A stretch of 59,511 nucleotides of DNA from Methylobacterium longum (GTDB lineage: Bacteria > Pseudomonadota > Alphaproteobacteria > Rhizobiales > Beijerinckiaceae): contig NZ_BPQS01000032.1 of assembly GCF_022179385.1 (NCBI RefSeq), positions 1 through 59,511 of the forward strand, given 5' to 3'. Position 1 is the stretch's first letter; the number at the start of each line of letters is the position of its first letter. Positions 51,543 through 59,511 of the stretch are shown one piece after another. The notes below the pieces were generated by a model, which saw only the letters and a program-made list of their open reading frames with translations, had not been told where the DNA came from and made no database searches. The position numbers and the translations under genes are program-made.

Positions 51543-51826
51543 CGAGGTTCTCCTGTCCTTCGAGGGCGGATGCATCGACACGGGAGAGACAGTAGCGGCG
51601 GTTGAGGTAGGCGACGACGCCGGGCCAAAACCGCCCTCCGAAGAGAGGATCGACCTTCGGCAGGCCATCCCGCTCCAAGATGACAGCCTTCGCCTTCCAG
51701 GCGGACGGCTCTTAGCTGAGGCGGCGCGCTACCTCAGCCTCGCAGGGAAACAGACCCTGATCCTCATGAGGGCGGCGGGGCATGTCTCAAGCCCTCAGGC
51801 CCACCGTTCGCCCCTCAGCGACGAGG

Positions 51827-52056
51827 GCGGGCGTGGATGCATTCATCTTGCATCGTTCACCGCGTCGGATCTCCTCTCGACCTCCACGCTCGCTACGCGA
51901 CCCCCTTTGCCGAAAGGCCGAGCGGGCGGGCGTGGATGCCAAAGTCGTGATCGAACCTACCGATTGAATGCAATAGTATGCATCCGTCGACGGTGGTCGA
52001 CCTCCACGCCCGCAGCCTGGTGGTCCCTCAATCCTTTGGACAGCGGGCGTGGATGC
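51827..52056. repeat. Alternating inverted GCGGGCGTGGATGC repeats
   Basis: GCGGGCGTGGATGC occurs at 51827-51840, 51926-51939 and 52043-52056. The near-complement GACCTCCACGCYCGC occurs at 51879-51893 and 51999-52013. Direct and inverted units alternate, so neighbours can pair into hairpins of about 11 base pairs. The surrounding 51543-52390 region has no recognisable gene. It resembles a REP/BIME cluster; spacing is too irregular for a CRISPR array. Confidence 0.6.
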
Positions 52057-52390
52057 CCTCACTGGAAACGCTACCCGTGAGCCGACTGCAGGTCCGCCCG
52101 CGCGGCCACCGGGGACGCTCCTGCAAGTGCGCCCGCTTCAGTCACGGCTTGCATCAAGGTCAATCACCAGCCGCCTGGGCGCGACGGCGCGCCATCGACG
52201 CTCCAGGAACGGCATCAACCTCGCTGCCTCCAGGGCATCACTTGTTGGATCAGGTGCATCTGACCGGTTCTGTGCGTGCTGCTTGTCGCCACAGATCCGG
52301 AGATCAAAGATCGTGTGCCGAGGGACGCCGAGGACTCATGCGTATTGCCCAGTTTTTGGAACATCAGAGCTTCGGCAGAAGCTAAGCTAG

Positions 52391-54160
52391 CTATTGTGTC
52401 AGTCGTAAAGCCCCGATGCTCGCCTGGATTTTTTTGAAGGCCGCGATCAGATCATCTGATGTATTGGCTAAGAAGTACTGATCCGCCGACGTTGCACAGT
52501 TCTTCAAGAGGGCCTGACCCGCCGCGTCGATCGGATCGGCCGGTACGCTAAACGCGATTGTATACACCGAGATGTTGACCGCTTTCGCGTTCTTGCACGC
52601 CTCTGCAGTCAACGCGTCCAGGCCATTGCGGGCGCTTGTGCTGTTCGAGATGTTCTGGTTCGCGGGCGGAAACCGAGTGTTAGAATTCATTGTCTTCGTG
52701 TTCGCAGGATTAGCGTTCTTGAAATATCCGGGGGCAAGATACAGCGAGCCATTAGGCGAGCCCGGGTTTGCCGTCCAGCTGTTGTACCCATCTGTCATGA
52801 GAATGAGGATCTTGTTGATAGTGGTGGTATTAGAACTGCCGGATATCGTGGCATAGGCTGCAGGCGGGCTGCCGGTTGTGGGACTGCTTGTAAATACACT
52901 GAGCGGTGACAGTGTGCGCCAACCCCACATGAAGCCCTCGTGGATGTTGGTCGAACCTGAGGCAGCCATCTTACTGATCAGGTTCTTGAGGGCTGCGGTG
53001 TCGTTCGTCAGCGTCATGAGCGGCTGCGTCGTGCAGCCGAAGTTCGGGCCGTTCGGGATCCCAAGTGCAGTGCCCGATTTGGCATTGAGCGGGCTGATGT
53101 ACTTGCAGGCTTGAGCTTCCAGCGGCAGGTACGAGGTGGCAGAGTTTTTAGTTCCGCACTTGCCGTTTTTGGTGCCGTCGTCGTCATCGATGTAGCTGTT
53201 GTAGCTGCGGTACGTGCTGCCGTTGGGGTCAGAAAAATCGAAGTAGCTCGTGCTGCCATCGCCCGGCTCGTCGGGGGCGAGGAGAGGCACGTAGTACGAG
53301 TCTAGGTTTCCGCTGGTAGGTGCACCGTCCCGTACATCGAGGGGGTAGGGCAACGTCTCCAGGCAGCCCGCCCATCCCCAGTTCGTGTTGACAGCTTTGA
53401 GGCTGTCGAAGATGCCGAACCTGTTTGAGAAACCGGATCCGCTCGGGTCAATCACGTTCGTCCAGTGATAGGCGGACTGCGCGTTCTGATCGATCCAAGT
53501 GGCGTAGCGGTAGATCGTGGGGTTCACCGCCACGGCGCCCGCGAAGGGGACGATCGAGATGCGGGTCGCGCTGGAGAAGGCGGCGCTGGTGTAGACGTAG
53601 TTGACGAAGTTCGTCGCCGCGGCCTGAACCGCCTGCAGCTTCGACTGGGTACCGCTCGACTCGGCCATCGACCCGGTGTTGTCGAGCACGAGCGCGATCT
53701 CGAAGGTCTTCGGCAGCGGCGTCGCGCATTCCGACTTCGCGCCGGGATTGATGCGGCTGGTGCCGGTGAACTTGTCGAAGAAGGTCGTCGACAGCTTGTG
53801 GGCGGTCAGCGTGATCTGGCGTGGGTTGCTGGTGATCACCAAGGGATCCACCACGAGGTTAGCCGAGCCCATGGCGCCCGTCATCGCCGTTTGTGCCATC
53901 GTGTTGAGAGCCGCCGTCGTTGTGGTGAGCGGCGTCTGACATAGGAGCAGCGCGGTGGCATCGGTCGCCGCCTGCAGCTTGGTTTCAAGCCGCGTCGCGA
54001 AGCCGTAATCGATCGCCGCGCCGCCGAACATGAGCATCGGCACGCTGAGGAAGGCGAACAGGATCGCGACGTTGCCGCCGCGTTCGCATGTGAAGCGTTT
54101 CACAAGCGCTTTTGACTGACGCTCTTCAGCCCAAACCCTCTCTCCGTCCGTGGCGTTCAT
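52391..54160 (-). CDS. TadG-like protein with von Willebrand A domain
   Basis: 589 residues. An N-terminal TadE/TadG segment has one membrane helix (ERGGNVAILFAFLSVPMLMF) and the AIDYG continuation typical of Flp-pilus pseudopilins. A von Willebrand A domain begins at IALVLDNTGSMAESSG, a metal-ion-dependent adhesion site of the DxTxSM type, and runs to the C-terminus with KILILMTDGYNSW. The protein is probably anchored at the inner membrane or surface for attachment. No tad core genes (ATPase, secretin) are near, so it is an orphan TadG. Start at ATG 54160. Confidence 0.87.
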   Translation of the reverse strand: MNATDGERVWAEERQSKALVKRFTCERGGNVAILFAFLSVPMLMFGGAAIDYGFATRLETKLQAATDATALLLCQTPLTTTTAALNTMAQTAMTGAMGSANLVVDPLVITSNPRQITLTAHKLSTTFFDKFTGTSRINPGAKSECATPLPKTFEIALVLDNTGSMAESSGTQSKLQAVQAAATNFVNYVYTSAAFSSATRISIVPFAGAVAVNPTIYRYATWIDQNAQSAYHWTNVIDPSGSGFSNRFGIFDSLKAVNTNWGWAGCLETLPYPLDVRDGAPTSGNLDSYYVPLLAPDEPGDGSTSYFDFSDPNGSTYRSYNSYIDDDDGTKNGKCGTKNSATSYLPLEAQACKYISPLNAKSGTALGIPNGPNFGCTTQPLMTLTNDTAALKNLISKMAASGSTNIHEGFMWGWRTLSPLSVFTSSPTTGSPPAAYATISGSSNTTTINKILILMTDGYNSWTANPGSPNGSLYLAPGYFKNANPANTKTMNSNTRFPPANQNISNSTSARNGLDALTAEACKNAKAVNISVYTIAFSVPADPIDAAGQALLKNCATSADQYFLANTSDDLIAAFKKIQASIGALRLTQ

Positions 54161-54271
54161 TGTTTCGCGGTGTGTTGGGCATGAGCTCTAGCCCGAACAG
54201 CTCACCTGCAGATCAATTAAGTTGGTCTTAATAACGGGTAAGAAACATGGCTATTCGGCCACGAGCGCGTA

Positions 54272-54777
54272 TTAGAGAAACCCACTTCCGCTGTGCCCTT
54301 CGAAGGCGTTCGCCCTGCGGATGTACCCGACCGCCGTCCGCGGATCCCGGTGGCCCGACTGGTCCATGATCCGCGCGAGATCAGCGCCACGCTCGGCCGC
54401 CTTGGTGATGTAGCCGGCCCGCAGCGACTGCGCCCCGAACGTCGAGGCGTCGAGCCCCGCGGCTGCGCAGTACCGCTTGATGATGTCGGCCTCGGCTTTT
54501 GTCGTGAGCCGCACGCTCTCGCCCTGCCGGACGTTCCCCGGTCGTGACACCAGCCGGAATACTGGCCCTCTCGTGATACCGGCGGCATCGAGCCATTCCC
54601 GCACCAGCGCGACCGGCCGGATGAACCGACCGTGCGGGATCGCGTTCTCGAACCCCCTGCCGTCTTTATCCACCTACGACCGACGGACCATGACGCACAG
54701 GCCTTCCGGATCCTAGCGCAGGTCCTTGACATCAAGGGCGACAAGTTCGGACCGGCGGAACACCCCGGCGACGCGTG
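54272..54777 (-). pseudogene. Tyrosine recombinase pseudogene with two in-frame stops
   Basis: Reading leftwards, FRRSELVALDVKDLR is followed by TAG, then DPEGLCVMVRRS, TAG, and the long open part FENAIPHGRFIRPVALVREW to the end. LRAGYITKAAERGADLARIM with GHRDPRTAVGYIRR holds the RxxY/H-R and nucleophile-tyrosine region. All pieces share one frame, so two point mutations (to TAG) explain the breaks. The N-terminal half is absent. The remaining 133-codon open frame could start at an internal GTG, but would lack the first catalytic arginine. Confidence 0.75.
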
Positions 54778-55075
54778 ACGATCCTCGGCACCTACAGTTG
54801 GCCCGCCATCCGTCGCGCGCATATATTGTCCCACCTTCGCGAGGGCGCGAACCACGGGCAGGCATAAGAGCAGCTCTTGCCCCACTTCGGTATCGGCAAC
54901 CTTCGCCTCGACGTATTTTTGCGGCGAGAGAATTGTAGCAAGACCGTCTAAGCGATGGACTATGCTTTCTCAGATTTACAAAATCACTTCACGATAGCTG
55001 GTCGTGCCCGATGCCTGTCATGACGTGACCGTTAACTTTGGTAGCTCATAATCCGGGCAGGCAACGAGCGCGACC

Positions 55076-55648
55076 ATGACTCAGCGACAAGCAGCCTCGC
55101 AGTACCCTGTCGTTCTTCCCGCCTTGTGCCTGCGTCGTGACGGGACCGAGTTCCACGCCGTGACCGTGGATATGTCGACTGACGGATTGAAGTTGCGGTC
55201 AGCGACACTGCCGGTCATGGATGAGCGCCTAGTCTGCAACATACGTGGCGTTGGAGCGACCGAGGCCCGGGTCGCGTGGGTCGGCGCCTGCGACTTCGCC
55301 GTCCGAATTACTAGCCGGGATCCCAAGCCGGGTGAAGTTGCGCGCCGCCTCATCGAGATGTCGCGCCAGCAGGCCAAGTCGTCCGAGGATGTGCGCATCG
55401 ACCGTAGGATCGTGCCGCTAAAGACGGCGGTACAGGTCACGCTGGTGGATAGCACAGGCGTGCCGGCGACGATCTTGAACCTCTCGGTTTCTGGCGTGGC
55501 GCTGCAACTCGACGCGGCGCTCGCCATCGGCCAAGAGATAGTGGTCGGGCAGCGGCGAGCGACGGTCGCACGTCAAATCCCGCAAGGCATCGGCGCAGCT
55601 TTCATCGAGCCACTTGACGATGCGTTCGATGAGAAGACGGTACTCTAG
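55076..55648 (+). CDS. Tandem PilZ-domain protein
   Basis: 190 residues with two PilZ-like halves. The first (residues 10-90) has VDMSTDGLKLRSATLPVMDE. The second (105-185) has DRRIVPLKTAVQVTLVDSTG and ILNLSVSGVALQLDAALAIG, the N/D-x-S-x-x-G motif of cyclic-di-GMP receptors. The arginine pair that contacts cyclic-di-GMP is represented by DRR before the second half. It probably reads the second messenger made by the enzymes at 48433 or degraded by the one at 57768. Start at ATG 55076. Confidence 0.75.
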   Translation: MTQRQAASQYPVVLPALCLRRDGTEFHAVTVDMSTDGLKLRSATLPVMDERLVCNIRGVGATEARVAWVGACDFAVRITSRDPKPGEVARRLIEMSRQQAKSSEDVRIDRRIVPLKTAVQVTLVDSTGVPATILNLSVSGVALQLDAALAIGQEIVVGQRRATVARQIPQGIGAAFIEPLDDAFDEKTVL

Positions 55649-55779
55649 CGGGAAGACGTGGGGCCGCACCAGTACAGCGTCGACTGGCTGGCATGGTATA
55701 AAACAGCCCGGGGGCGTTCTAGGCTCAGGTTTAGCCTCGCTCCGCCTTCAGCGTCTCATTTACGAGGCAGCAGATCGGA

Positions 55780-56112
55780 TCAGATCCGTTCGCCTCGGAC
55801 ACTAACGCCCACTCGATCGGCGTTGGGCGACGCGCATCCGTGCTCGAAGATCGCGAGCCGCAGACCCTCGACGGCATCTCTACGCCACGCGAGCTGCACC
55901 CCGCAGACGAAGTCGCGTTCCAGTACTTTGAACACGAAGCGTTCCGGCAGCACATAGGAGCTTGGTACCGTCAGCCGTGCCCCGGACGAGGACACGTCCT
56001 TGACGGTGGTCGGGATCTCTGACCCATCCGGCAACCGGATGATGGCAATCCAGCTCATCTCGCGTCGCTCTTCTCGGCGGTTGGTCTGCCCGGCTACTTG
56101 CTCCGGATCCAT
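55780..56112 (-). CDS. PilZ-domain protein
   Basis: 110 residues, a single PilZ domain. The RRxxR-like motif is RREERREMSWIA near residue 12, and the second motif is VKDVSSSGARLTVPSSYVLP. These together form the cyclic-di-GMP site. The C-terminal strand CGVQLAWRRDAVEGLRLAI completes the fold. It is a likely cyclic-di-GMP effector, transcribed divergently from the TadG-like gene at 56291. Confidence 0.82.
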   Translation of the reverse strand: MDPEQVAGQTNRREERREMSWIAIIRLPDGSEIPTTVKDVSSSGARLTVPSSYVLPERFVFKVLERDFVCGVQLAWRRDAVEGLRLAIFEHGCASPNADRVGVSVRGERI

Positions 56113-56290
56113 TCCTCGTTCCTGGTCGCTAATACAGCGATCTACATCTTACCTCAGCTAACAACAATTAAATGTTCGAGACTTATCATGGATCAAGCGC
56201 GATGATGGGCCGGGAGAACGCTTGAATACGGAGCCTTAACTTGTCTCCAGCAAACTGTCGCTCACCGCGCAGTATGGGCCGGCGAGGCAG

Positions 56291-57712
56291 ATGATGAGGC
56301 GCGGCAATAGCACGGTTTTGTCCAAGGCCTCAGTTGGACGACAGGTAGTCACCACAGCCCGGCAGCGGCTCTGGACCGATCGGCAGGGTGGCGTCGCGGT
56401 GGTCTTCGCGCTCAGCTCGACGGTCCTGATCGGTTTGGTCGGCGGTGGGATCGATTACGCGCATCTGGCCACCCGCCGCTCCCAGTTGCAGAACGCCGTG
56501 GACGTCGGCGTGCTCACCGGCGGCGGCACCCTCAAGCTCGCCGCCTCCAGCATCGCGTCCGTCCAGGGCGTGACCGAGCAGGCGATCCGCAACAACGCGC
56601 CGCCGTCGCCAAATCAGCCCTTCGCGGTGACGGTGGACGTGGCCCCCGACAAGACCAGCGTCTCGGCACGGGTCCAGGAGAGCGTGAAACTCGCCTTCGG
56701 CGGCTTTTTGGGGATGAGTTCCCGCACCATCGCGGTGCAGGCCAAGGCCAGCGTCGTGGGCAGGATGCGGCTGTGCATGCTCACCCTCGACCCTGCCGCG
56801 CCGGGCGCGTTCAACCTTCAGAAGAACGCGCAAGTCACCGCCAACGGCTGCTCGCTGTACTCGAACTCGATGAACGCCAGCGGCATGGTCGGCGGCGACA
56901 GCTCGATGGCGCGCGCCGACACGATCTGCTCAGCCGGAGGGTATGTCGGGGCCCGGGCGAACTTCGCGCCGCCGCCGCAGGCGGGTTGTCCGACAATCGC
57001 GGACCCGCTGAAGGGCCGTGCCAACCCCAACGTCGGCGGCTGTGCGAGCCTGCCCTTCCCCTTCAACCTGCTGCCGCTCACCAAGATACAGACGATCGAC
57101 AAGGACGTGACGATCGATCCCGGCACCTACTGCTACGGCCTCCAGATCAAGAAGAAGGCCGTCGTGACGATGCGGCCCGGCATCTATGTCTTCAAGGACG
57201 GGCCCCTGATCGTGCAGGACAACGCGACGCTCAGCGGCGAGGGCGTGGGCCTCTACTTCGTGGGCGACAAGGCGGGCTTGCTCTTCGATAAGAAGACCAC
57301 CGTCAGCCTCACGGCTCCGACCACGGGCGAGATGGCGGGTCTGCTGATGGCCGAGCAGACGACCGTCTCCAATCCGATAGATCCGGCATTGGGCCTGGTT
57401 GACGATGTTACCGGCCTTCTGCTGCCGCCGACCCCGCCGCCGCTGGGTCAGTCGAAGCCGATGCGGATCTACCGCATCATCAGCAACAACGCCCGCACCA
57501 TGCTGGGCACGATCTACCTGCCTGCCGGACGCCTCGTGATCGACTCAGACAAGCCGGTGGCGGACCAGTCCGCCTACACGGTCGTGGTAGCGCAACAGGT
57601 GAACCTCTACGAGGGGCCAAACCTCTACCTCAACGCCAACTACGATGCGACGAGCGTACCGGTGCCCAAGGGCGTGGGTCCGCTCAACGGCAAACTGCTG
57701 ATCACGCAGTGA
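56291..57712 (+). CDS. TadE/TadG-like pilus-assembly family protein
   Basis: 473 residues. The TadE-like start DRQGGVAVVFALSSTVLIGL with GGGIDYAHLATRRSQLQNAV is a membrane-anchored pseudopilin-like helix. From about residue 190 the protein becomes a repetitive, probably beta-rich domain (KKAVVTMRPGIYVFKDGPLI, then GVGLYFVGDKAGLLFD) that may be a right-handed beta-helix. It has no von Willebrand A domain, unlike the protein at 52391. It is probably an envelope or surface protein. It precedes the HD-GYP regulator by 55 bases and may be co-transcribed with it. Confidence 0.78.
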   Translation: MMRRGNSTVLSKASVGRQVVTTARQRLWTDRQGGVAVVFALSSTVLIGLVGGGIDYAHLATRRSQLQNAVDVGVLTGGGTLKLAASSIASVQGVTEQAIRNNAPPSPNQPFAVTVDVAPDKTSVSARVQESVKLAFGGFLGMSSRTIAVQAKASVVGRMRLCMLTLDPAAPGAFNLQKNAQVTANGCSLYSNSMNASGMVGGDSSMARADTICSAGGYVGARANFAPPPQAGCPTIADPLKGRANPNVGGCASLPFPFNLLPLTKIQTIDKDVTIDPGTYCYGLQIKKKAVVTMRPGIYVFKDGPLIVQDNATLSGEGVGLYFVGDKAGLLFDKKTTVSLTAPTTGEMAGLLMAEQTTVSNPIDPALGLVDDVTGLLLPPTPPPLGQSKPMRIYRIISNNARTMLGTIYLPAGRLVIDSDKPVADQSAYTVVVAQQVNLYEGPNLYLNANYDATSVPVPKGVGPLNGKLLITQ

Positions 57713-57767
57713 CCGCCTATGATCAGAGGCTCATCGGACGGCACAACAGATCGCTTTAGGTGACACG

Positions 57768-58805
57768 GTGCTCGCGCTGATCCTCGACGACGCCGAGATG
57801 AACAACCTGCTGATGATGCAGGCGCTCAAGCCCGTGGCCGAATGTGAGCCCGTCGCCTTCACGAGCCCGGTGGCGGCGCTGGCCTTCCTGCAGGCGAACG
57901 TCGACCGGATCGGGATCGTCGTCACCGACTACGACATGCCCGGGATGACCGGCCTCGACGTCATCGCGGCGGCGCGGGCGGTGCCCGGCTTCGCGCACGT
58001 GCCGATCGTCATGGTGACGAGCCTCGACCAGCGCAGCCTGCGCCACCAGGCCCTGCGCGCGGGCGCCACCGACTTCCTCGGCAAGCCCTGCGATCCCGTC
58101 GAGATCCAGGCGCGCGTCACCAACCTGATGAAGATCAGCGCGGCCCACCGGCAGGAGCAGGACAGGACCGCGTGGCTCGCCCGCGAGGTCGCGGCGGCGG
58201 TCGCGGTGATCGAAGCGCGGGAGCGTGAGATCATCGCCCTGCTGATGCGCGCCGCCGAGCACCGCGACTCCGATACTGGCGACCACATCGCCCGGGTGGC
58301 GAAGTATGTGGGGCTGATCGCGCAGAACTTAGGTTACGAGCCGGCGCAGGTTCAGATCCTCAAACTCGCCTCTACGATGCACGATGTCGGGAAAATCGGC
58401 GTTCCCGACTCGATCCTGCTGAAGCGGGGGCCTCTCTCGACTGAAGAGCGCGCCGAAATGGAGCAGCATGCCGAGCGCGGTCGCCGGATCCTGGAAGGCA
58501 GCGCCTCCGACGTCGTGCGGCTTGCAGCCGAGATCGCCGCGAGCCACCACGAGCGTTGGGACGGTACTGGTTACCCGAGCGGACTGAAGGGCGAGGCGAT
58601 CCCGCTCTCCGGTCGCATCGTGGCGGTGGCCGACGTGTTCGACGCGCTGGTGTCGGAGCGCCCATACAAAAGGGCTTGGTCCTTTGACGACGCGCGGTCT
58701 TTCGTTGCCGCGCAGGCCGGTCTTCACTTCGACCCGCGGTGCGTCGAGGCCTTCCTTATGAGCTGGAACGACGTCGAGGAGCAGTGCTCCAAGTCTGCTG
58801 CCTGA
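57768..58805 (+). CDS. Response regulator with HD-GYP phosphodiesterase domain (RpfG-like)
   Basis: 345 residues from a GTG. The receiver domain (residues 1-125) carries the phospho-acceptor aspartate in VVTDYDMPGMTGLD. The HD-GYP domain (about 165-340) has the metal-binding HD in MHDVGKIGVPD and the GYP motif in HHERWDGTGYPSGLKGEAIP, then GRIVAVADVFDALVSERPYK. All catalytic motifs look intact, so it should hydrolyse cyclic-di-GMP when phosphorylated. No partner histidine kinase lies in the window. It follows the TadG-like gene by 55 bases. Confidence 0.92.
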   Translation: MLALILDDAEMNNLLMMQALKPVAECEPVAFTSPVAALAFLQANVDRIGIVVTDYDMPGMTGLDVIAAARAVPGFAHVPIVMVTSLDQRSLRHQALRAGATDFLGKPCDPVEIQARVTNLMKISAAHRQEQDRTAWLAREVAAAVAVIEAREREIIALLMRAAEHRDSDTGDHIARVAKYVGLIAQNLGYEPAQVQILKLASTMHDVGKIGVPDSILLKRGPLSTEERAEMEQHAERGRRILEGSASDVVRLAAEIAASHHERWDGTGYPSGLKGEAIPLSGRIVAVADVFDALVSERPYKRAWSFDDARSFVAAQAGLHFDPRCVEAFLMSWNDVEEQCSKSAA

Positions 58806-59214
58806 GGCTGCTGGCCGGCAAAACGCGCCATCAAACGCAGCGCCTGCTTCGAGCCGATGCTCTCAGGAAGGCCGACAATCGCTCGCGGCCTTGAGCCACC
58901 AAAGCTCATCCGTCAAGTTGCCGAGAAGCGGACTTTCCGACCCTCTGCAACGGGTGGCAACCGGACCTTGATCGTTTGCCCCAAACGGACGTGTCGCATC
59001 CGAACCGTTATCACCGTCTATGGTGGCCTGTCTAAGGCTTTAGAACGGTTGATCATCCTGCGGCTGGGTCCGGCAGCAGCGTGCCTTGAACATCGCTTCG
59101 GTCTGCGCTCCCTCGTCCTCGGCTTTCACGCCGCGGCCTACCTCGATACAGTGAGGTGCGGAGCCATGAGCAAGGAGACGGGTTCGTCGTTCCGATGGCA
59201 AAGATGAGGTCCCG
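58806..59214. other. Intergenic region, no gene seen
   Basis: About 410 bases between the HD-GYP gene and the last partial gene. The open frame at 58857-59207 lacks protein character. No repeat or RNA was recognised. Confidence 0.4.
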
Positions 59215-59511
59215 ATGGGTGCGGTTGTCTCGTTCTTCCGGCCTGCATCGAAGAGCCTAGGCGGTTGGTCGCAGCAGGAACTCGCGGAGTTCTACCGGGT
59301 CGAGGCCGCGCTGATCCGAGCCGGCTTGCCGATCGGCAGCGAACAGGGCTTGAGCGACGAAGCCGAGCCCTGGTTCGTGTTCTGCCGACCGGACGGCGAA
59401 GCGATCATGCACTTCGCCCGGATCGACGGCAGCTACGTCATCGCCTCCGACGTCCTGGACAGCCCCATGTGGGGCAGCGACTTCCGCGCCCTCATCGATC
59501 AAGTCGCGCAG
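59215..59511 (+). CDS. Conserved rhizobial-type hypothetical protein (partial)
   Basis: 99 residues visible; the gene runs out of the window. GWSQQELAEFYRVEAALIRA, then DEAEPWFVFCRPDGEAIMHF and RIDGSYVIASDVLDSPMWGS, match a family frequent in Rhizobiales and Methylobacterium whose N-terminus is always of this form and whose longer members contain a membrane or surface part. GAGGT precedes the ATG at 59215. Function unknown. Confidence 0.75.
   Translation, partial: MGAVVSFFRPASKSLGGWSQQELAEFYRVEAALIRAGLPIGSEQGLSDEAEPWFVFCRPDGEAIMHFARIDGSYVIASDVLDSPMWGSDFRALIDQVAQ

Noticed and set aside
51827..52056. CRISPR array, because the units end in GCGTGGATGC like some type I repeats.
   Set aside because: Units alternate in orientation, are only 14 bases and have irregular spacing, and there are no cas genes.

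Overview
The window looks like a high-GC alphaproteobacterial chromosome or large replicon, most like Methylobacterium/Methylorubrum. The evidence is very GC-rich coding DNA, many typical Methylobacterium small orphan proteins, TadG-type pilus proteins and rhizobial-type accessory genes. All calls come from reading protein sequence and gene order; no database search was run.

Layout. (1) 1-18.7 kb is a tightly packed catabolic region. The tail of a NitT/TauT-type ABC permease is followed by an operon encoding a substrate-binding protein, a complete four-subunit succinate dehydrogenase/fumarate reductase-like enzyme, a two-subunit class I fumarase-like hydratase, a thiamine-diphosphate enzyme and a second substrate-binding protein. 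Then come a convergent TauE-type exporter and a block that reads as sulfolactate catabolism: SuyA/SuyB-like lyase, DctA-type carrier, SlcC-like and ComC-like dehydrogenases, a GntR/UTRA regulator, a SorA/SorB-like sulfite dehydrogenase pair and a YeiH-family exporter. Related TATATA-centred palindromes lie before three of the transcription units. My reading is one sulfonate-degrading regulon in which a C3 sulfonate such as 3-sulfopropanoate is treated as a succinate analogue (oxidation, hydration), giving sulfolactate, then pyruvate plus sulfite, with sulfite oxidised or exported. The substrate is an inference.

(2) 19-33 kb is a loose accessory zone: a DUF1254/DUF1214 protein, a YdcZ-type DMT protein, a cupin, a phospholipase A2-like protein, an AhpD-like protein, a broken DUF5681 gene, an acetyltransferase and many small orphans.

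(3) 33.5-39 kb is a phage-satellite-like integrative element (integrase, excisionase, primase, helicase) with short repeats after the helicase gene. It is followed by an AT-richer two-gene operon (zinc-ribbon protein and TPR protein, 39.2-42.6 kb) of unknown, possibly defensive, function.

(4) 43-47 kb holds an integrase remnant, an IS5-family element interrupted by an IS110/IS1111-type element, and a pair of genes overlapping out of phase. (5) 47-59.5 kb holds a histidine phosphatase, an MHYT-GGDEF-EAL protein, recombinase debris, a cluster of inverted repeats, two TadG-like proteins, two PilZ proteins and an HD-GYP response regulator, suggesting cyclic-di-GMP-linked surface attachment.
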